Program-made: the position numbers and the translations under genes
Origin: Mayamaea pseudoterrestris
Lineage: Eukaryota > Bacillariophyta > Bacillariophyceae > Sellaphorales > Sellaphoraceae
Assembly: GCA_027923505.1 (NCBI GenBank)
Contig: BROI01000002.1
Span: 682,001 to 746,000 of the forward strand
Reading direction: 5' to 3'
Length of the DNA stretch: 64,000 nt
Shown: piece by piece, positions 21,024 to 31,052 of the stretch
How the letters are laid out: every line of letters begins with the position of its first letter
Position numbering within the stretch: the stretch's first letter is position 1
The notes under the pieces: model-generated
The model's input: the letters and a program-made list of their open reading frames with translations, nothing else
What the model was told of the DNA's origin: nothing
Databases searched by the model: none

Positions 21024-22765
21024 ATGTTCGGCGCGCCGGGCGAGCCGTTCACATTTTTCCTTGCGAATGATGATGTCGAAGATGTGAATCGCGCCACCCG
21101 AAAGTTCTGTTCCGTCGCGAAACTGAAGGCTTCTGCATCCACATTAGCGTTGACAACTTACTCGTTGCATTCGCCTGCTCTGCGTCAAGTAGACGAACGA
21201 TACAAGGAATTTCAAGTCAATAGCATGAAGTCTTTGAAGGATAACGAAGGAGCTCCTGCGACGGCCATTTCTCCCAACACGGTCGCAGGCTTTGGAGATT
21301 CTCCCGAAGTCTTCCCTCTGCTTCCAAAGCAGATGCAATGGACGACACGGAAAGCATCAAGCAAGTCGATTCGGACCTCGAACCCAATTCGAGCCATTGT
21401 TGATCCTATTGTCAAATCGATTCGCTCGGGGGAGGAGCGAGGCGACGGCAAGAACCATATTTCACTTGCGGTACGCGAAAACGAAATGAACGTGCGTATA
21501 TTTCGAAGTGACACAAGTCTCTGACACGTCATTATAACTCTCTCCTCGTGTTACAGCTCGGAGACCCAACGGCTGCTGGGAATCTACCGCCATGTCCGGT
21601 TGCGATTGAGGCCGTCAATGCGGCTCTCCATTCACCGCTCCACGCGGCAGGCTACGTGAATGCTTGTGGACTACCAACCGCACGCGAGGCCATTGCCGCG
21701 TACCATTCAAGCAATCATCACATTGTACATGCGGATCAAGTCATTGTCGCTTGCGGATGCTCGGGAGCGCTGGAGCTTGCCTTGACGGCATTGCTCGACA
21801 CGGATAGCATTCTCCTCGTACCACAACCCGGCTTTCCGCTCTATCAGGTGATTGCCGAGTCGCATGGAGCAAAAAGTATTCACTATCGCCTCAAGGCGGA
21901 TTCAAGTTGGGAATGCGACTTGGAACATATGCAGGACCTTGTTGATGAGCATGGTTCCAGAATCAGTGGTGTTCTCGTCAACAACCCATCGAATCCGACT
22001 GGCTCAGTCTTTTCGCTGAAACATCTTCAAGATATTGTGACTTTTTGCCAAGAGAATCAGCTGCCAATCGTTGCGGATGAAGTATATGGAGACATTACAT
22101 TCGCTGGGCATGCATTTCATCCAATGGCCAATGTGGCTGCAGCCATGGGACGACACGTCCCTGTTATTACGGCGTCTGGCATTGGCAAGCAATTTTTGTT
22201 GCCTGGCTGGAGAGTCGGATGGATTGTTTTTCAGGATAAGTAAGTAAAACGCGATGTTGGCTGTCGAAACGCCTTTTTGAATGTATCTCACCAATATTTA
22301 CTCAGCATTTTTCACTCAATGCGTGACGTCGAAGATGGCGCAAAGCGCCTTGCACAAGTCGTTCTTGGAGCATCTCACTTGGCCCAGGTGGCAGTGCCGG
22401 CCTTGCTAGACCCATTCAATGACCGCTTACTGAGCTGGAAGACCGGCCTGCGTGGATTACTCGAGTCGCAGGCAAACTTTGTTTGCGCCAAACTTGGAAC
22501 GGTTCCGGGCCTTGAGGTGATCAATCCCGGCGGGGCCATGTATGCGCTGGTGCGAATGGACAGTAGTGTTTTTGATGAAACGATTCCTGATGATATTGCA
22601 TTTAGTCAGGCTCTCATGTTGGAGGAAAACGTGTTTGTTTTACCCGGCTCGTGCTTTGGAGTGGAAAATGTCTTTCGCATTGTATTTTGCGCCCCGATTG
22701 TCGTCTTGGACGAAGCCACTGAACGAATTCAAACATTTTGCCACCGCCATTCGTCGCTTGGATAA
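21024..22765 (+). CDS. TAT: Tyrosine aminotransferase-like PLP enzyme
   Basis: Exons 21024..21470, 21557..22239 and 22306..22765 encode 529 aa; introns are 86 and 66 nt (GTACGC...CAG phase 0; GTAAGT...CAG phase 2). After a low-complexity extension of about 105 residues the protein matches class I TAT: WTTRKASSK...NPIRAIVDP, LGDPTAAGNLP, NNPSNPTGSVFS, and PLP-lysine region SGIGKQFLLPGWRVGW. TAT transfers the amino group of tyrosine to 2-oxoglutarate, the first step of tyrosine breakdown or tocopherol/plastoquinone precursor supply. The N-terminal extension is uncertain; starts at 21225 or near 21330 would give a usual-size enzyme. It converges on HCF101 with 58 bases between stops. Confidence 0.85.
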
Positions 22766-22823
22766 AAACAAGCATAGATATAGAGTATATTAAGATATAA
22801 AGATATAAACGACGAAGAGTAAT

Positions 22824-24545
22824 CTATAACGAAATTTTATCTCGTGCAACTTCTTTTGTTTCGAGCATGGAGCGTATTTGTCGATATGGATATAGAGAAC
22901 GATGACCATCAGACCAATCCACTGACAATGCATAGTTGCCCGTTGGCCTCATGTTCAGTGGCTTGATGGACTCGGGTATGGTGCTTGGGTTCAAAATTTG
23001 TCGCCCAGTCATTTCTTCAACACATGCAGCGCACCGACACCCTCTTCGAAGGGTGGCTGGTGTCATGGTCTCGTCATCGACAGTAAGCAGGTTGCCCTCC
23101 TTGTCAAAATCAACTGTTGGTCGTTGGCTGCCAGCAAATTTAACCTTGGCCACTTCACCTACAATGGCTTGCGCCAAATCCTTGTACACCTTCGCTTGTG
23201 AACTGTCAGGATATTCAAGAACGAATGGAACTCCATGATCTCCATTGTAAGCAATTTGATCCACCAGCGGTACAGCAAACGTATGTTCAATGCCATATTC
23301 TTTAGATAGGCGCTCGCTGTGACCAGCTCCAAAGATGCGAACCTGTTCACGTTCCCCATTTTTAACCGTTTCTTGTACGACGTCAACAAGCTCCTCCGAC
23401 AAGCGATCCACGGTCGAGCCGCCGTTGAGTTCAAGACCGTAAGTTTGCAGCTTGGCTGCCAGTGCCTGCTTCAGCTCGTCGCGATTCACTCTTGGCGCTG
23501 GACTCTCGTAGTATGCCATATTTTCCACAACGGCAACGGCAGGAACATTGACACTGTCAAACATTTCCACGCCGCGGACAACATCCACAAAGCTCAGCTC
23601 CTGCGGCGTCGTGACAATGACAGCGGCCGTAATGTTGAGTCGCTGCGTCAAGGTCAACTGAATGTCGCCCGTCCCCGGCGGCATGTCGAGAATCAAATAG
23701 TCGAGCGATCCCCAATTCGTCACGGCCAAAAACTGATCGAGCAGTTGCGTCACCATAGGGCCGCGCATGACGGCGGATCCTTCATTGACGTAGCCAAAGC
23801 TCATGAGTCGAACTCCATTGCGCTGGAGGGGAGCAATTTGCCGACCAACAAACCTGACAATGTCATCATCTGGCGTCACCATGGTTGGAAGCGACGGTCC
23901 ATAAACATCCGCATCCAATATTCCTACATTGGCTCCTAGCGCTTGCAGCGAAAAGGCCAAATTGACCGCCGTCGTGCTCTTTCCCACTCCGCCTTTGCAG
24001 GAAGAGACGGCAACAATGGCTCCAATCTGCGCCATGCCGGATGCTTCCGTCTGCTGAAAGCTTGCCTGCGCCGTCATGGTCACATTGGCAGTCTGGATCC
24101 ACTCTAGCGATTCCACGAGCCGCACGCAGTCGTCCTGAAACTGCTGCTTGACGGGACAGGCGGGCGTCGTTAGCTCCACGTTGAAGGAAACGGTGCGGTC
24201 CAATTCGTCGAGTTGAAGGTTTTGCACAAAACCTAGTGTGACAATGTCAGTTCCGAGATCAGGATCAATAATAGACTTTAGTTGCTGTAGTACTTGCCCT
24301 TGCCATTCTGAAGGTACTGGAGGTAGACTGTCGTTGTCATGAGAGGATGAGGATGAAGAAGCAAGTAGAGTTTGTGATGGGCGAATGTTGCAGCTATTGT
24401 CATCGATGGAAGAAGCAGATTGAAATGAATTTTGAAGGCGCAATTTGTAGACGAGCGGCCTCTGCAGTGTAAATGCTTGACTTGACGCAAAGCATGCCGC
24501 GGATACGAGCCAAGTGAGGCCGAGGCGCTGCGTCGAAATCCTCAT
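22824..24545 (-). CDS. HCF101: HCF101, plastid MRP-type iron-sulfur scaffold
   Basis: The 573-aa protein begins with a signal peptide and an A-F junction (SSQAF) typical of plastid import in this lineage. A DUF59/MIP18-like domain (about 79-165) contains TTPACPVKQQFQDD. The MRP ATPase domain follows with P-loop SSCKGGVGKSTT at about 181-192 and DMPPGTGDIQLTLTQ. A C-terminal DUF971 domain has CRCAACVEEMTGR and VDWSDGHRSLYPY. This three-domain order is diagnostic of HCF101, which delivers 4Fe-4S clusters to photosystem I and ferredoxin-thioredoxin reductase. The frame extends upstream to 24686, but the 24545 ATG gives the presequence. Confidence 0.92.
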   Translation of the reverse strand: MRISTQRLGLTWLVSAACFASSQAFTLQRPLVYKLRLQNSFQSASSIDDNSCNIRPSQTLLASSSSSSHDNDSLPPVPSEWQGQVLQQLKSIIDPDLGTDIVTLGFVQNLQLDELDRTVSFNVELTTPACPVKQQFQDDCVRLVESLEWIQTANVTMTAQASFQQTEASGMAQIGAIVAVSSCKGGVGKSTTAVNLAFSLQALGANVGILDADVYGPSLPTMVTPDDDIVRFVGRQIAPLQRNGVRLMSFGYVNEGSAVMRGPMVTQLLDQFLAVTNWGSLDYLILDMPPGTGDIQLTLTQRLNITAAVIVTTPQELSFVDVVRGVEMFDSVNVPAVAVVENMAYYESPAPRVNRDELKQALAAKLQTYGLELNGGSTVDRLSEELVDVVQETVKNGEREQVRIFGAGHSERLSKEYGIEHTFAVPLVDQIAYNGDHGVPFVLEYPDSSQAKVYKDLAQAIVGEVAKVKFAGSQRPTVDFDKEGNLLTVDDETMTPATLRRGCRCAACVEEMTGRQILNPSTIPESIKPLNMRPTGNYALSVDWSDGHRSLYPYRQIRSMLETKEVARDKISL

Positions 24546-24779
24546 GGTGCAGCTGCGCCAGTCGATTTTGTAAACCATCATTCGTTCGTTCGGCAGAGCA
24601 AGGAACCCGTAAAAACGTATCGCAGCGGTTTTAACGTGACAGCTGTCGCATCGACCACGGAAGTTGGCGAAGAAAACCATTTCCACAACTCACTCAGCAT
24701 CAACTTAAAGATTGACAGTCCAAGCAAGCTGACTCAAATAGATACGAGAAGGAGACGTTCACTCATGAATCAATAGGAG

Positions 24780-25934
24780 ATGAAAGTTTCAAGACGATTG
24801 ATGGTCGGCAGAGCGACCTTTCTTCTATGGAACGCATTCACATCACTGCTTCTCATTGCAATTTCGCCGCAACCCCATCGAGGTGCAGCAGATGCATTCG
24901 TTTCGCTGACTGCTGCGCCTTCTGTTCAGAAGCAGCTACGATATTCTTGTAAAAGACAGAGACATATAGACTTTGCATTGCTAGCCGCAAAGCTAACATC
25001 CGAGGAGGTGAAAGCAAGACTCGACGACTCCATTGCTCGACTGCGAGAAAAGGACAAGAAAACAAAGCTCACTGACCCAGATGAACTCAAGATTGTTTTT
25101 GAGGATGACCATTTAGTGGTCATTGACAAGCCGGTGGGAGTGCTATCGGTTCCTAGCGAGCCAGGTGTTCCGTCCTTAATCGAGTCTGTCTTTGCGCGTT
25201 ATCAAAAGCAACAAGCTGAATCACCAGCTACATGCAAAGCAAACATTACTCATTACGAACCCATCACCAAGATGCACCAAATGGTTGTCCATCGTCTTGG
25301 AATGGAAACATCTGGCTTGATAATATTCGCCAAATCCCTTGAAGCCGTCCGCAAATTAAACACACTCTTTCGCACCCGCAAAATCACGCGTCAATACGAG
25401 GCGCTCGTCTGCGGACACGTCACTTCGAAAACGCACGGACTCATCAACTTGCCACTGATGCGAGACTACGAGTACCCGCCGTACATGAGAATATCCACCG
25501 ATGAGCATCAGCGCCACTTGCTGGAGCTGAACGTTACCATGGTTGGTCGCAAGCTTCTCCGCGCACCCTTGTCGAGCCTGACGCACTTTCAAGTGCTGGG
25601 ACTTGAAAACTTTCGCAACAGCACCGACTTGCCCGTCACGCGGCTAACGCTGACAAGCATTTCCGGCCGGACGCATCAATTGAACGTTCACTGTGCGGCA
25701 TATGGACATGCCATTGTGCATGATTTAGTACATGGTTTCAAGGGTGAAGCAGCTCCGTATGGAGGATTGGCGTTTGAGGAAACGATCAGCAACGATCGAG
25801 CTTCTCTAGAGCTGCAGGAGCAGCTCTATGAAGCTACGCAGGGTGATCGAATGTGCATTCACTGCAAGCTTTTGCGGTTTAAACATCCGTGCACCAAGGA
25901 GACGATGGAGCTCACAAGTCCAGCTTCGTTTTAG
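24780..25934 (+). CDS. RluA-family pseudouridine synthase-like, plastid-type presequence
   Basis: The 384-aa protein has a signal-peptide-like N-terminus ending GAADAFVSL, consistent with plastid import. The synthase fold is clear from VVIDKPVGVLSVPSEPG, RQYEALVCG, SGRTHQLNVHCAAYGHAIV and the HRL loop. That loop reads HRLGMETSGLIIFAK; the family norm is HRLD with the Asp as nucleophile, so the catalytic residue appears to be Gly. Similar Gly variants may exist among plant homologues. The enzyme would isomerise uridine in plastid rRNA or tRNA, or may be a catalytically inactive RNA-binding relative. An unusual Cys-rich C-terminus (CIHCKLLRFKHPC) resembles the RluA end motif. Confidence 0.82.
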   Translation: MKVSRRLMVGRATFLLWNAFTSLLLIAISPQPHRGAADAFVSLTAAPSVQKQLRYSCKRQRHIDFALLAAKLTSEEVKARLDDSIARLREKDKKTKLTDPDELKIVFEDDHLVVIDKPVGVLSVPSEPGVPSLIESVFARYQKQQAESPATCKANITHYEPITKMHQMVVHRLGMETSGLIIFAKSLEAVRKLNTLFRTRKITRQYEALVCGHVTSKTHGLINLPLMRDYEYPPYMRISTDEHQRHLLELNVTMVGRKLLRAPLSSLTHFQVLGLENFRNSTDLPVTRLTLTSISGRTHQLNVHCAAYGHAIVHDLVHGFKGEAAPYGGLAFEETISNDRASLELQEQLYEATQGDRMCIHCKLLRFKHPCTKETMELTSPASF

Positions 25935-26427
25935 GTTGTTTAAATTTGCATATAACATAAGTTAAGTATTACATATTAGAGACACATGACTTACATTATA
26001 TGGTAGTACAAGTACACTTGAATTATCGTATACGACGGTCTAAGTGGCTGCAGCTTTTTCAAAGTGCTTCTCCTTCCATGTCGAGGCTGACGTGCAGTTC
26101 AACAATAAATACTTCTAAAATTTATACTCAATAGTAACATATAAAAAGGCCCGGTTATTATTTTAACGATTATGAGTATCACAAAGTATACATTTACAAG
26201 TACTGATCACAGGAGAGTGGTGAAAGCAACGACGACATTTGGAACGCTGGGTCCCAAAGCATAGTCTGCTTTCCACATTCTCTCGGGCTTGCGCAAGATT
26301 TTCTTTCGACAGATATGAAGCATGGACACTCAATGGTGAGTGATAATGCAAATAAACATGAATATTTTTGTGGTTGGTAGTGTAGCCTTGGCAAGTAGCG
26401 CGGCGCGGCGATGGCGAAAGCCATTAG
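25935..26427. other. Convergent 3' intergenic region
   Basis: This 493-base, AT-rich stretch lies between two convergent stop codons. Apart from UTR-like sequence nothing was recognised. Confidence 0.4.
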
Positions 26428-27993
26428 TTAACAACGGTTCTCCATGACTTGGCAGGCAGCCGCCACCAAGAGAGGAAGGGATGGCCCATTTTCATGGTCT
26501 TCGTAATAGTGTTTTGAAGCTTCGTCCACAGATGGGGTCACCATGGCGCTCTCGTTATGCTGAAAGAGGGCACGGCGAGGAATGAGAAAGCTCGAAGGCT
26601 TGCCTTGAGGGGGCTCGGGCGACCCATTCAACTGGGGTGACACCCGACGCGGATCCTTGCTGCGCTCCAGAGTCGAGCGACTTAGACTGTCCGGAATAGG
26701 CCATAGCGAAGGCATGGGAGAGCTTAGATTAGCTTCGTCATTGTTGGCATGCGCCGGCGTTCCGTGCCATGGACGTCCTGGAGTGACGAGGGCCGAGCGG
26801 ACATCTTCCGCCGTAACAGACGGAGACAGGGTCGTCTTTTGCGGCGTCAAAAAGCCTGGAGTATGCTTGAAGCTCGTTTTTTGTTCCTCCGACTTTTCCT
26901 CCTTGGCAATCTCCATGCTAGTCTCGAGCAAGGTTGCCACCGACACACGAACAACCGTGCGAGTGCTCTTCTCCACCATGGCGGCCAAAAGCTTGGTATT
27001 GATCTCAATAGCCACTGACTTGAGGTCGTCTTTATCACTCTCCGTGGTAAGAAATGTACCTTCAATGACTCCTGGAACATCAATGGCAATCTCCGAAAAT
27101 CCAGCAGGCGTCTCGAGTGCAGCAATGACCTTCAATACAAGATTATATGATGCCTTGAACTGGTAGTCTCCCTCCTCGAGTTCCGATGGATCCTCCACTC
27201 GCTGTTTCTTGCTAGCAGGCATGCTGCTACTGTCGTTGGCCTCCGAAGGTCCCAAAACTTCAAAGCTTGTCACCGTGGAGGTGACAAGAATCTTCTTGGA
27301 AGCGTCCAAAAGACTTTGAATCACGAGTGCTTCCTGCGTCTGAAGCAAGTTTTTGATTTCCTCCTTGCTTGCTCCACTCTTGCGCAAGGCATTCTCCTTC
27401 TCCACAAGCACAAGCGAACATGCGCGGATCCAGCTATCAATGCGAAACTGTAGCGCCTTTTGGATCGTGAGGCGAACATTCAACGCCATTGCGTCCGCCG
27501 ACAGACGCAAGGCGTCAACATCCTTCACCTGCAAATTCCGCTCGAGCAAAGTCGCTGGACTAGGCTGCGTACCATTGTCGCTCACAATGCGATTGATCTT
27601 TGCTGGTTTCGAATGTGACGGCGCGGAACGTTCCAAGTGTTCGAGTGAAAGCGATGGACACGTGAATCGAAATGATCGAGTCCTATTCGCAATGGACGAC
27701 GGACGATGCTGCAATGACTCCTCGTCGGCAGACGACGCTTCGAACGAATGTTCACTCTCTGACGATGAGACTGGATCCATGTCTAGCTGCTCAAGACTAG
27801 AGGGTGAGGATGAAAGGAGGCTCATTAAGAGTTCGGCTTCCTGACGCGTGGTGCCGTCATCAGCAATGCCAGGCTCGGTATTAACGTTGCTTGAGCCCAA
27901 CGAATAGACAAAATCGACTAGCGCCATTTTCTCGGCAGATAGTACGTCCTCATAAGGAGCAGTAGTAGGTTCTAGACTCTCCATGATCTCCAT
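26428..27993 (-). CDS. Hypothetical Ser/Thr-Pro-rich protein
   Basis: I do not recognise this 521-aa protein. The N-terminus is acidic and Ser-rich. Residues about 145-350 form a helical, more globular region (DALRLSADAMALNVRLTIQK; DYQFKASYNLVLKVIAAL). The C-terminal third has many SP/TP sites (HTPGFLTPQKTTLSPS, VTPGRPWHGTP, RRVSPQLNGSP), as in cyclin-dependent kinase substrates. No membrane segment or signal is seen. Regulation by proline-directed kinases is inferred only. Confidence 0.65.
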   Translation of the reverse strand: MEIMESLEPTTAPYEDVLSAEKMALVDFVYSLGSSNVNTEPGIADDGTTRQEAELLMSLLSSSPSSLEQLDMDPVSSSESEHSFEASSADEESLQHRPSSIANRTRSFRFTCPSLSLEHLERSAPSHSKPAKINRIVSDNGTQPSPATLLERNLQVKDVDALRLSADAMALNVRLTIQKALQFRIDSWIRACSLVLVEKENALRKSGASKEEIKNLLQTQEALVIQSLLDASKKILVTSTVTSFEVLGPSEANDSSSMPASKKQRVEDPSELEEGDYQFKASYNLVLKVIAALETPAGFSEIAIDVPGVIEGTFLTTESDKDDLKSVAIEINTKLLAAMVEKSTRTVVRVSVATLLETSMEIAKEEKSEEQKTSFKHTPGFLTPQKTTLSPSVTAEDVRSALVTPGRPWHGTPAHANNDEANLSSPMPSLWPIPDSLSRSTLERSKDPRRVSPQLNGSPEPPQGKPSSFLIPRRALFQHNESAMVTPSVDEASKHYYEDHENGPSLPLLVAAACQVMENRC

Positions 27994-28607
27994 GGTTCCG
28001 TATGTGGTCCTCGTCCGAAAGTCACCCTCTGCAGCATTGGAGCCGAGCGTTTCGCCGCGCGTTTTTGCAAGGCGCAGGAGGCTTCCTTTCGAGTCAGATT
28101 GGCTCCGTGTGTAGAGCCAGGTACTGACATCACGTGGGCTTATGAACTCGACGAAATTGGGGAGGTGCCGGCGTGCATGAAGAATAGTTACTTAAGCGCT
28201 GTGGGCGAAGTCTGCGTATCAATCGTCAAGTTGACTTTAAATGACGTGGCATTAGCCAATGAAATTGCTCTATTCAGCAAAGTACTTGCGGGACCACGGA
28301 TTCACCATGGTAATCAATGAAACGACGATCATCTATAACGAACCTATCTGCAGACGAATCTACTTTGACAATATAAATGTAATTACAAAATTTCCTGAGA
28401 TGTTACTCGTGTCCGTTCAGATCCGCAAGAGGTCGTGACGGCCATTGGTCCGGAACTGACGTAAACGAGCCAATGGATGGCTGTCAAACCCTCGCGCGGA
28501 ACGTTCGGTGAAATTCCATGCTCCCGTTTTGTGATCCTTGGCGTATGCTTCCTTTGATTTGTCGTCGGCATGGGGGTCGCTGGTTCGCCTATAGTGGCGG
28601 CAGTGAC
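27994..28607. promoter_or_regulatory. Divergent intergenic region
   Basis: The 614-base gap separates a minus-strand hypothetical gene from the RsmE-like gene. It contains CATCACGTGGG near 28127 (E-box/G-box-like CACGTG). A 73-codon open frame at 28099 lacks any family feature and was not called. Confidence 0.35.
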
Positions 28608-29762
28608 ATGAGGAGGAGCCTTGGGCTAATGTTGGTTTGCGTCCATGCAGCTTGCGCATTGTCCGTGAGGTTTCACCGAGTATCACCCAGTCGGGCCTTG
28701 ATCCGCCATGGATCCAACTGGAGCAAAGTCATATCATCATTGCGATCCATCACTACTAGCGCCGATGAACAGGAGATTATTGACTGCAATGAATCGAATG
28801 ATTACACCCGCTTACCGCGAATCTACGTTGGATCGCCGGAAGCCAGTCGAGCATGCTCATTGCCGTGGGCCAAACAGGAGCAAACAGTAGCTCCTTTGTT
28901 GCCGCGTCTAAAGGAGCGATTGCAGATTCAATTGACTGCCGATCAATCGCACTACGTGAGCAATGTGCTTCGTCTCACCAAAAAGAAAAAGAGTAGCTCC
29001 AATGCATTGCTGCGAGTCTTTGATGGATTATCGGGTGAGTGGCTGGCCAGAGTGGTTGCACCGCAGATGGACGATTCGTCGGATCAGCAGCAGCAACGTC
29101 GTCGTCGGAGCGCCAATGCACCATTAATGGCAGAATGCTTGAAACTCTTGCGACCGCTGCCAATGGCATGCTCATCGCCGAGTCTTTGGCTCGCTCCGCC
29201 CAAGAAACGAGAGCGTGTACGATGGCTTATTGAAAAGGCGACGGAACTAAATGTACGGCAAGTCTTGTTTCTCGAATCAGATTACAGTGAAGCGGGAGCA
29301 TTCGATGTCGACAAGCTTGGAATATATGCAGTGGAAGCTGCGGAACAATGCGAACGATTGGATATCCCAGTCTTTATGATTGGTGGCAAAGATTCAACCA
29401 TGCGCCTTGATGATGCCATCCAACAATGGACCTCGAACTCGGAGCGTAATCAGTTGCAAACAAAAATGCTATTTTGCCGCGAGAGGGGTGAGCATGCGTT
29501 GCCAGTTCTTGATGTGCTGCGCCGATTAATGCAGTCATGTCAAGGCGTGGCAGATGAACCCCAAATTTCGTTTGTAGTGGGGCCGGAAGGCGGATGGAGT
29601 GGGCGGGAGCAAGCACTAATGGATGATCTTGCGAAGAAGCATCCGGATGACGCATTCATTGTTTCGCTTGGAGGAAATGTATTGCGAGCCGAGACGGCGG
29701 CGATGACTGCCATTGCTGCCTACACGCTCTTCACTGATGGCAGAGGTGCTAACAATGAATGA
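28608..29762 (+). CDS. RsmE-like rRNA (uracil-N3)-methyltransferase
   Basis: The 384-aa protein is longer than bacterial RsmE (about 240 aa) because of an N-terminal hydrophobic leader (MRRSLGLMLVCVHAACALSV), possibly organellar, and a Gln/Arg insertion. The PUA-like N-domain includes DQSHYVSNVLRLTK. The SPOUT domain shows LAPPKKRERVRWLIEKATEL, FVVGPEGGWSGREQ and SLGGNVLRAETAAM, the knotted SAM-binding signatures of RsmE, which makes m3U1498 in bacterial-type 16S rRNA. A plastid or mitochondrial target is therefore likely. The 28608 ATG is chosen over 28518 because it starts the leader. Confidence 0.88.
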   Translation: MRRSLGLMLVCVHAACALSVRFHRVSPSRALIRHGSNWSKVISSLRSITTSADEQEIIDCNESNDYTRLPRIYVGSPEASRACSLPWAKQEQTVAPLLPRLKERLQIQLTADQSHYVSNVLRLTKKKKSSSNALLRVFDGLSGEWLARVVAPQMDDSSDQQQQRRRRSANAPLMAECLKLLRPLPMACSSPSLWLAPPKKRERVRWLIEKATELNVRQVLFLESDYSEAGAFDVDKLGIYAVEAAEQCERLDIPVFMIGGKDSTMRLDDAIQQWTSNSERNQLQTKMLFCRERGEHALPVLDVLRRLMQSCQGVADEPQISFVVGPEGGWSGREQALMDDLAKKHPDDAFIVSLGGNVLRAETAAMTAIAAYTLFTDGRGANNE

Positions 29763-29871
29763 TAGAATGCATTTTTTGATAGATGAATGGTTATATAGAC
29801 AATTGTCTTTATATGTATTGTATTCAATGGTGATATCCGTTTACCTCGCATCACATTGGCGATTTACCACT

Positions 29872-30693
29872 TCATGCAATTTTCACTTGAGCTACAAATG
29901 TTTGAGCTGCGCTTTCAACCGAGGAATCGTCGCTTTGCTGATCCGATGTACCATCGAGTGACGGAAGACTAATGCCGGTACTACAGCTATCCAATGACAT
30001 GGACCTGTCAATATTGTCAAGAGTTCCTCGGCCAGGAAAGTGACGAAAGAGTGAAAATGTTTTGGTCTTGCGTGCGACTGATTCATCATTGTTTGTCATG
30101 GCAAGCACCGACGTTGGGCTTGTCGATGAAAGACTTGGCAACCAGCTCTCATTACTAGAATGTCTTGTGAAGGGGCTAACGTCCACTTCCTCTTGCTCCG
30201 CGCCATTAAACGTAATGGTTTCCGTATCAACTTCGTCCAATGCCGAGACAACATACGCTGGGTATCGCGATTCTTGGCCTGCTTGTCGAATATCTTCCAA
30301 GATTTCAGCAATCTTCATCTGATGATTCATAAATTCGAGAAGCACATGGCATAGTCCAGTCGCAGAAAAGTGTCTTGACGCGACGGCGTATCTTTGATAT
30401 CGGCGAAACATTTCTGGATTATGGAGAATGACGTTGACCTTTCGCTCAAACATCAAGTCTTCGCGAACCTCCTTGACCACAAGCTCCTGAATGGTTGGCT
30501 GCTCGCGACCAAGAACGGACCAACGAGTACGAACCAAGCGACTCAAGGCAACACGAGGACCATTCGTTAAAGGTGGCTGTTGCGATGTCGAAATTTCGTC
30601 AGAGGTTGGACATGAAGTTGAGTCCCTGGTAGAGAATATGGGGAGCCTACTTGTTTCAATCTGTTGCATTGACTTTAGAAAGTTAACCGCCAT
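29872..30693 (-). CDS. Hypothetical protein
   Basis: The 273-aa product is unrecognised. A helical core of about 100 residues (RVALSRLVRTRWSVLGREQP to MNHQMKIAEILEDIRQAG) is flanked by Ser/Thr/Asp-rich, probably disordered regions. No signal, membrane helix or catalytic motif is seen. It is convergent with the RsmE-like gene and divergent from the kinase gene at 31053. The frame extends to 30774 without a better ATG. Confidence 0.6.
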   Translation of the reverse strand: MAVNFLKSMQQIETSRLPIFSTRDSTSCPTSDEISTSQQPPLTNGPRVALSRLVRTRWSVLGREQPTIQELVVKEVREDLMFERKVNVILHNPEMFRRYQRYAVASRHFSATGLCHVLLEFMNHQMKIAEILEDIRQAGQESRYPAYVVSALDEVDTETITFNGAEQEEVDVSPFTRHSSNESWLPSLSSTSPTSVLAMTNNDESVARKTKTFSLFRHFPGRGTLDNIDRSMSLDSCSTGISLPSLDGTSDQQSDDSSVESAAQTFVAQVKIA

Positions 30694-31052
30694 GGTTGCT
30701 CTGCTATTTCTCTCGATTGATTGGTTTGGAATCAAGATTATTTGATCGCAAACAGGAGCGACAATCGTCAACAAGAATGACGGAACAACCCTGCCAACAA
30801 TTTTGTGAGAGGCTTTCGTCTCCTAAATCTACGCGACTCACCCGGCGCGCAAGTACACTTTCTTCGACAGTGCCACGACGCACGTGACGAAACAGTGAAG
30901 CGCATCCATCTCAAATCGACCATGGCGAAAAAATAGACAAAACGACGCCGCTCCTTCAACTTATCAAAGCACCACTTCGAAGACAATTTGTCAAACAGCA
31001 TTTCTATGGCAGGATCGACAATCTCTAATAATATCAGATTCTACGGTTTATC
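30694..31052. promoter_or_regulatory. Divergent intergenic region
   Basis: The 359-base gap between divergent genes has CACGTGACG near 30879, which combines an E-box core with a CRE-like half-site. Nothing else was recognised. Confidence 0.3.

Noticed and set aside
28099-28320. 73-codon open frame between divergent genes
   Set aside because: It has no family feature, lies inside a probable divergent promoter, and is of a length expected by chance.
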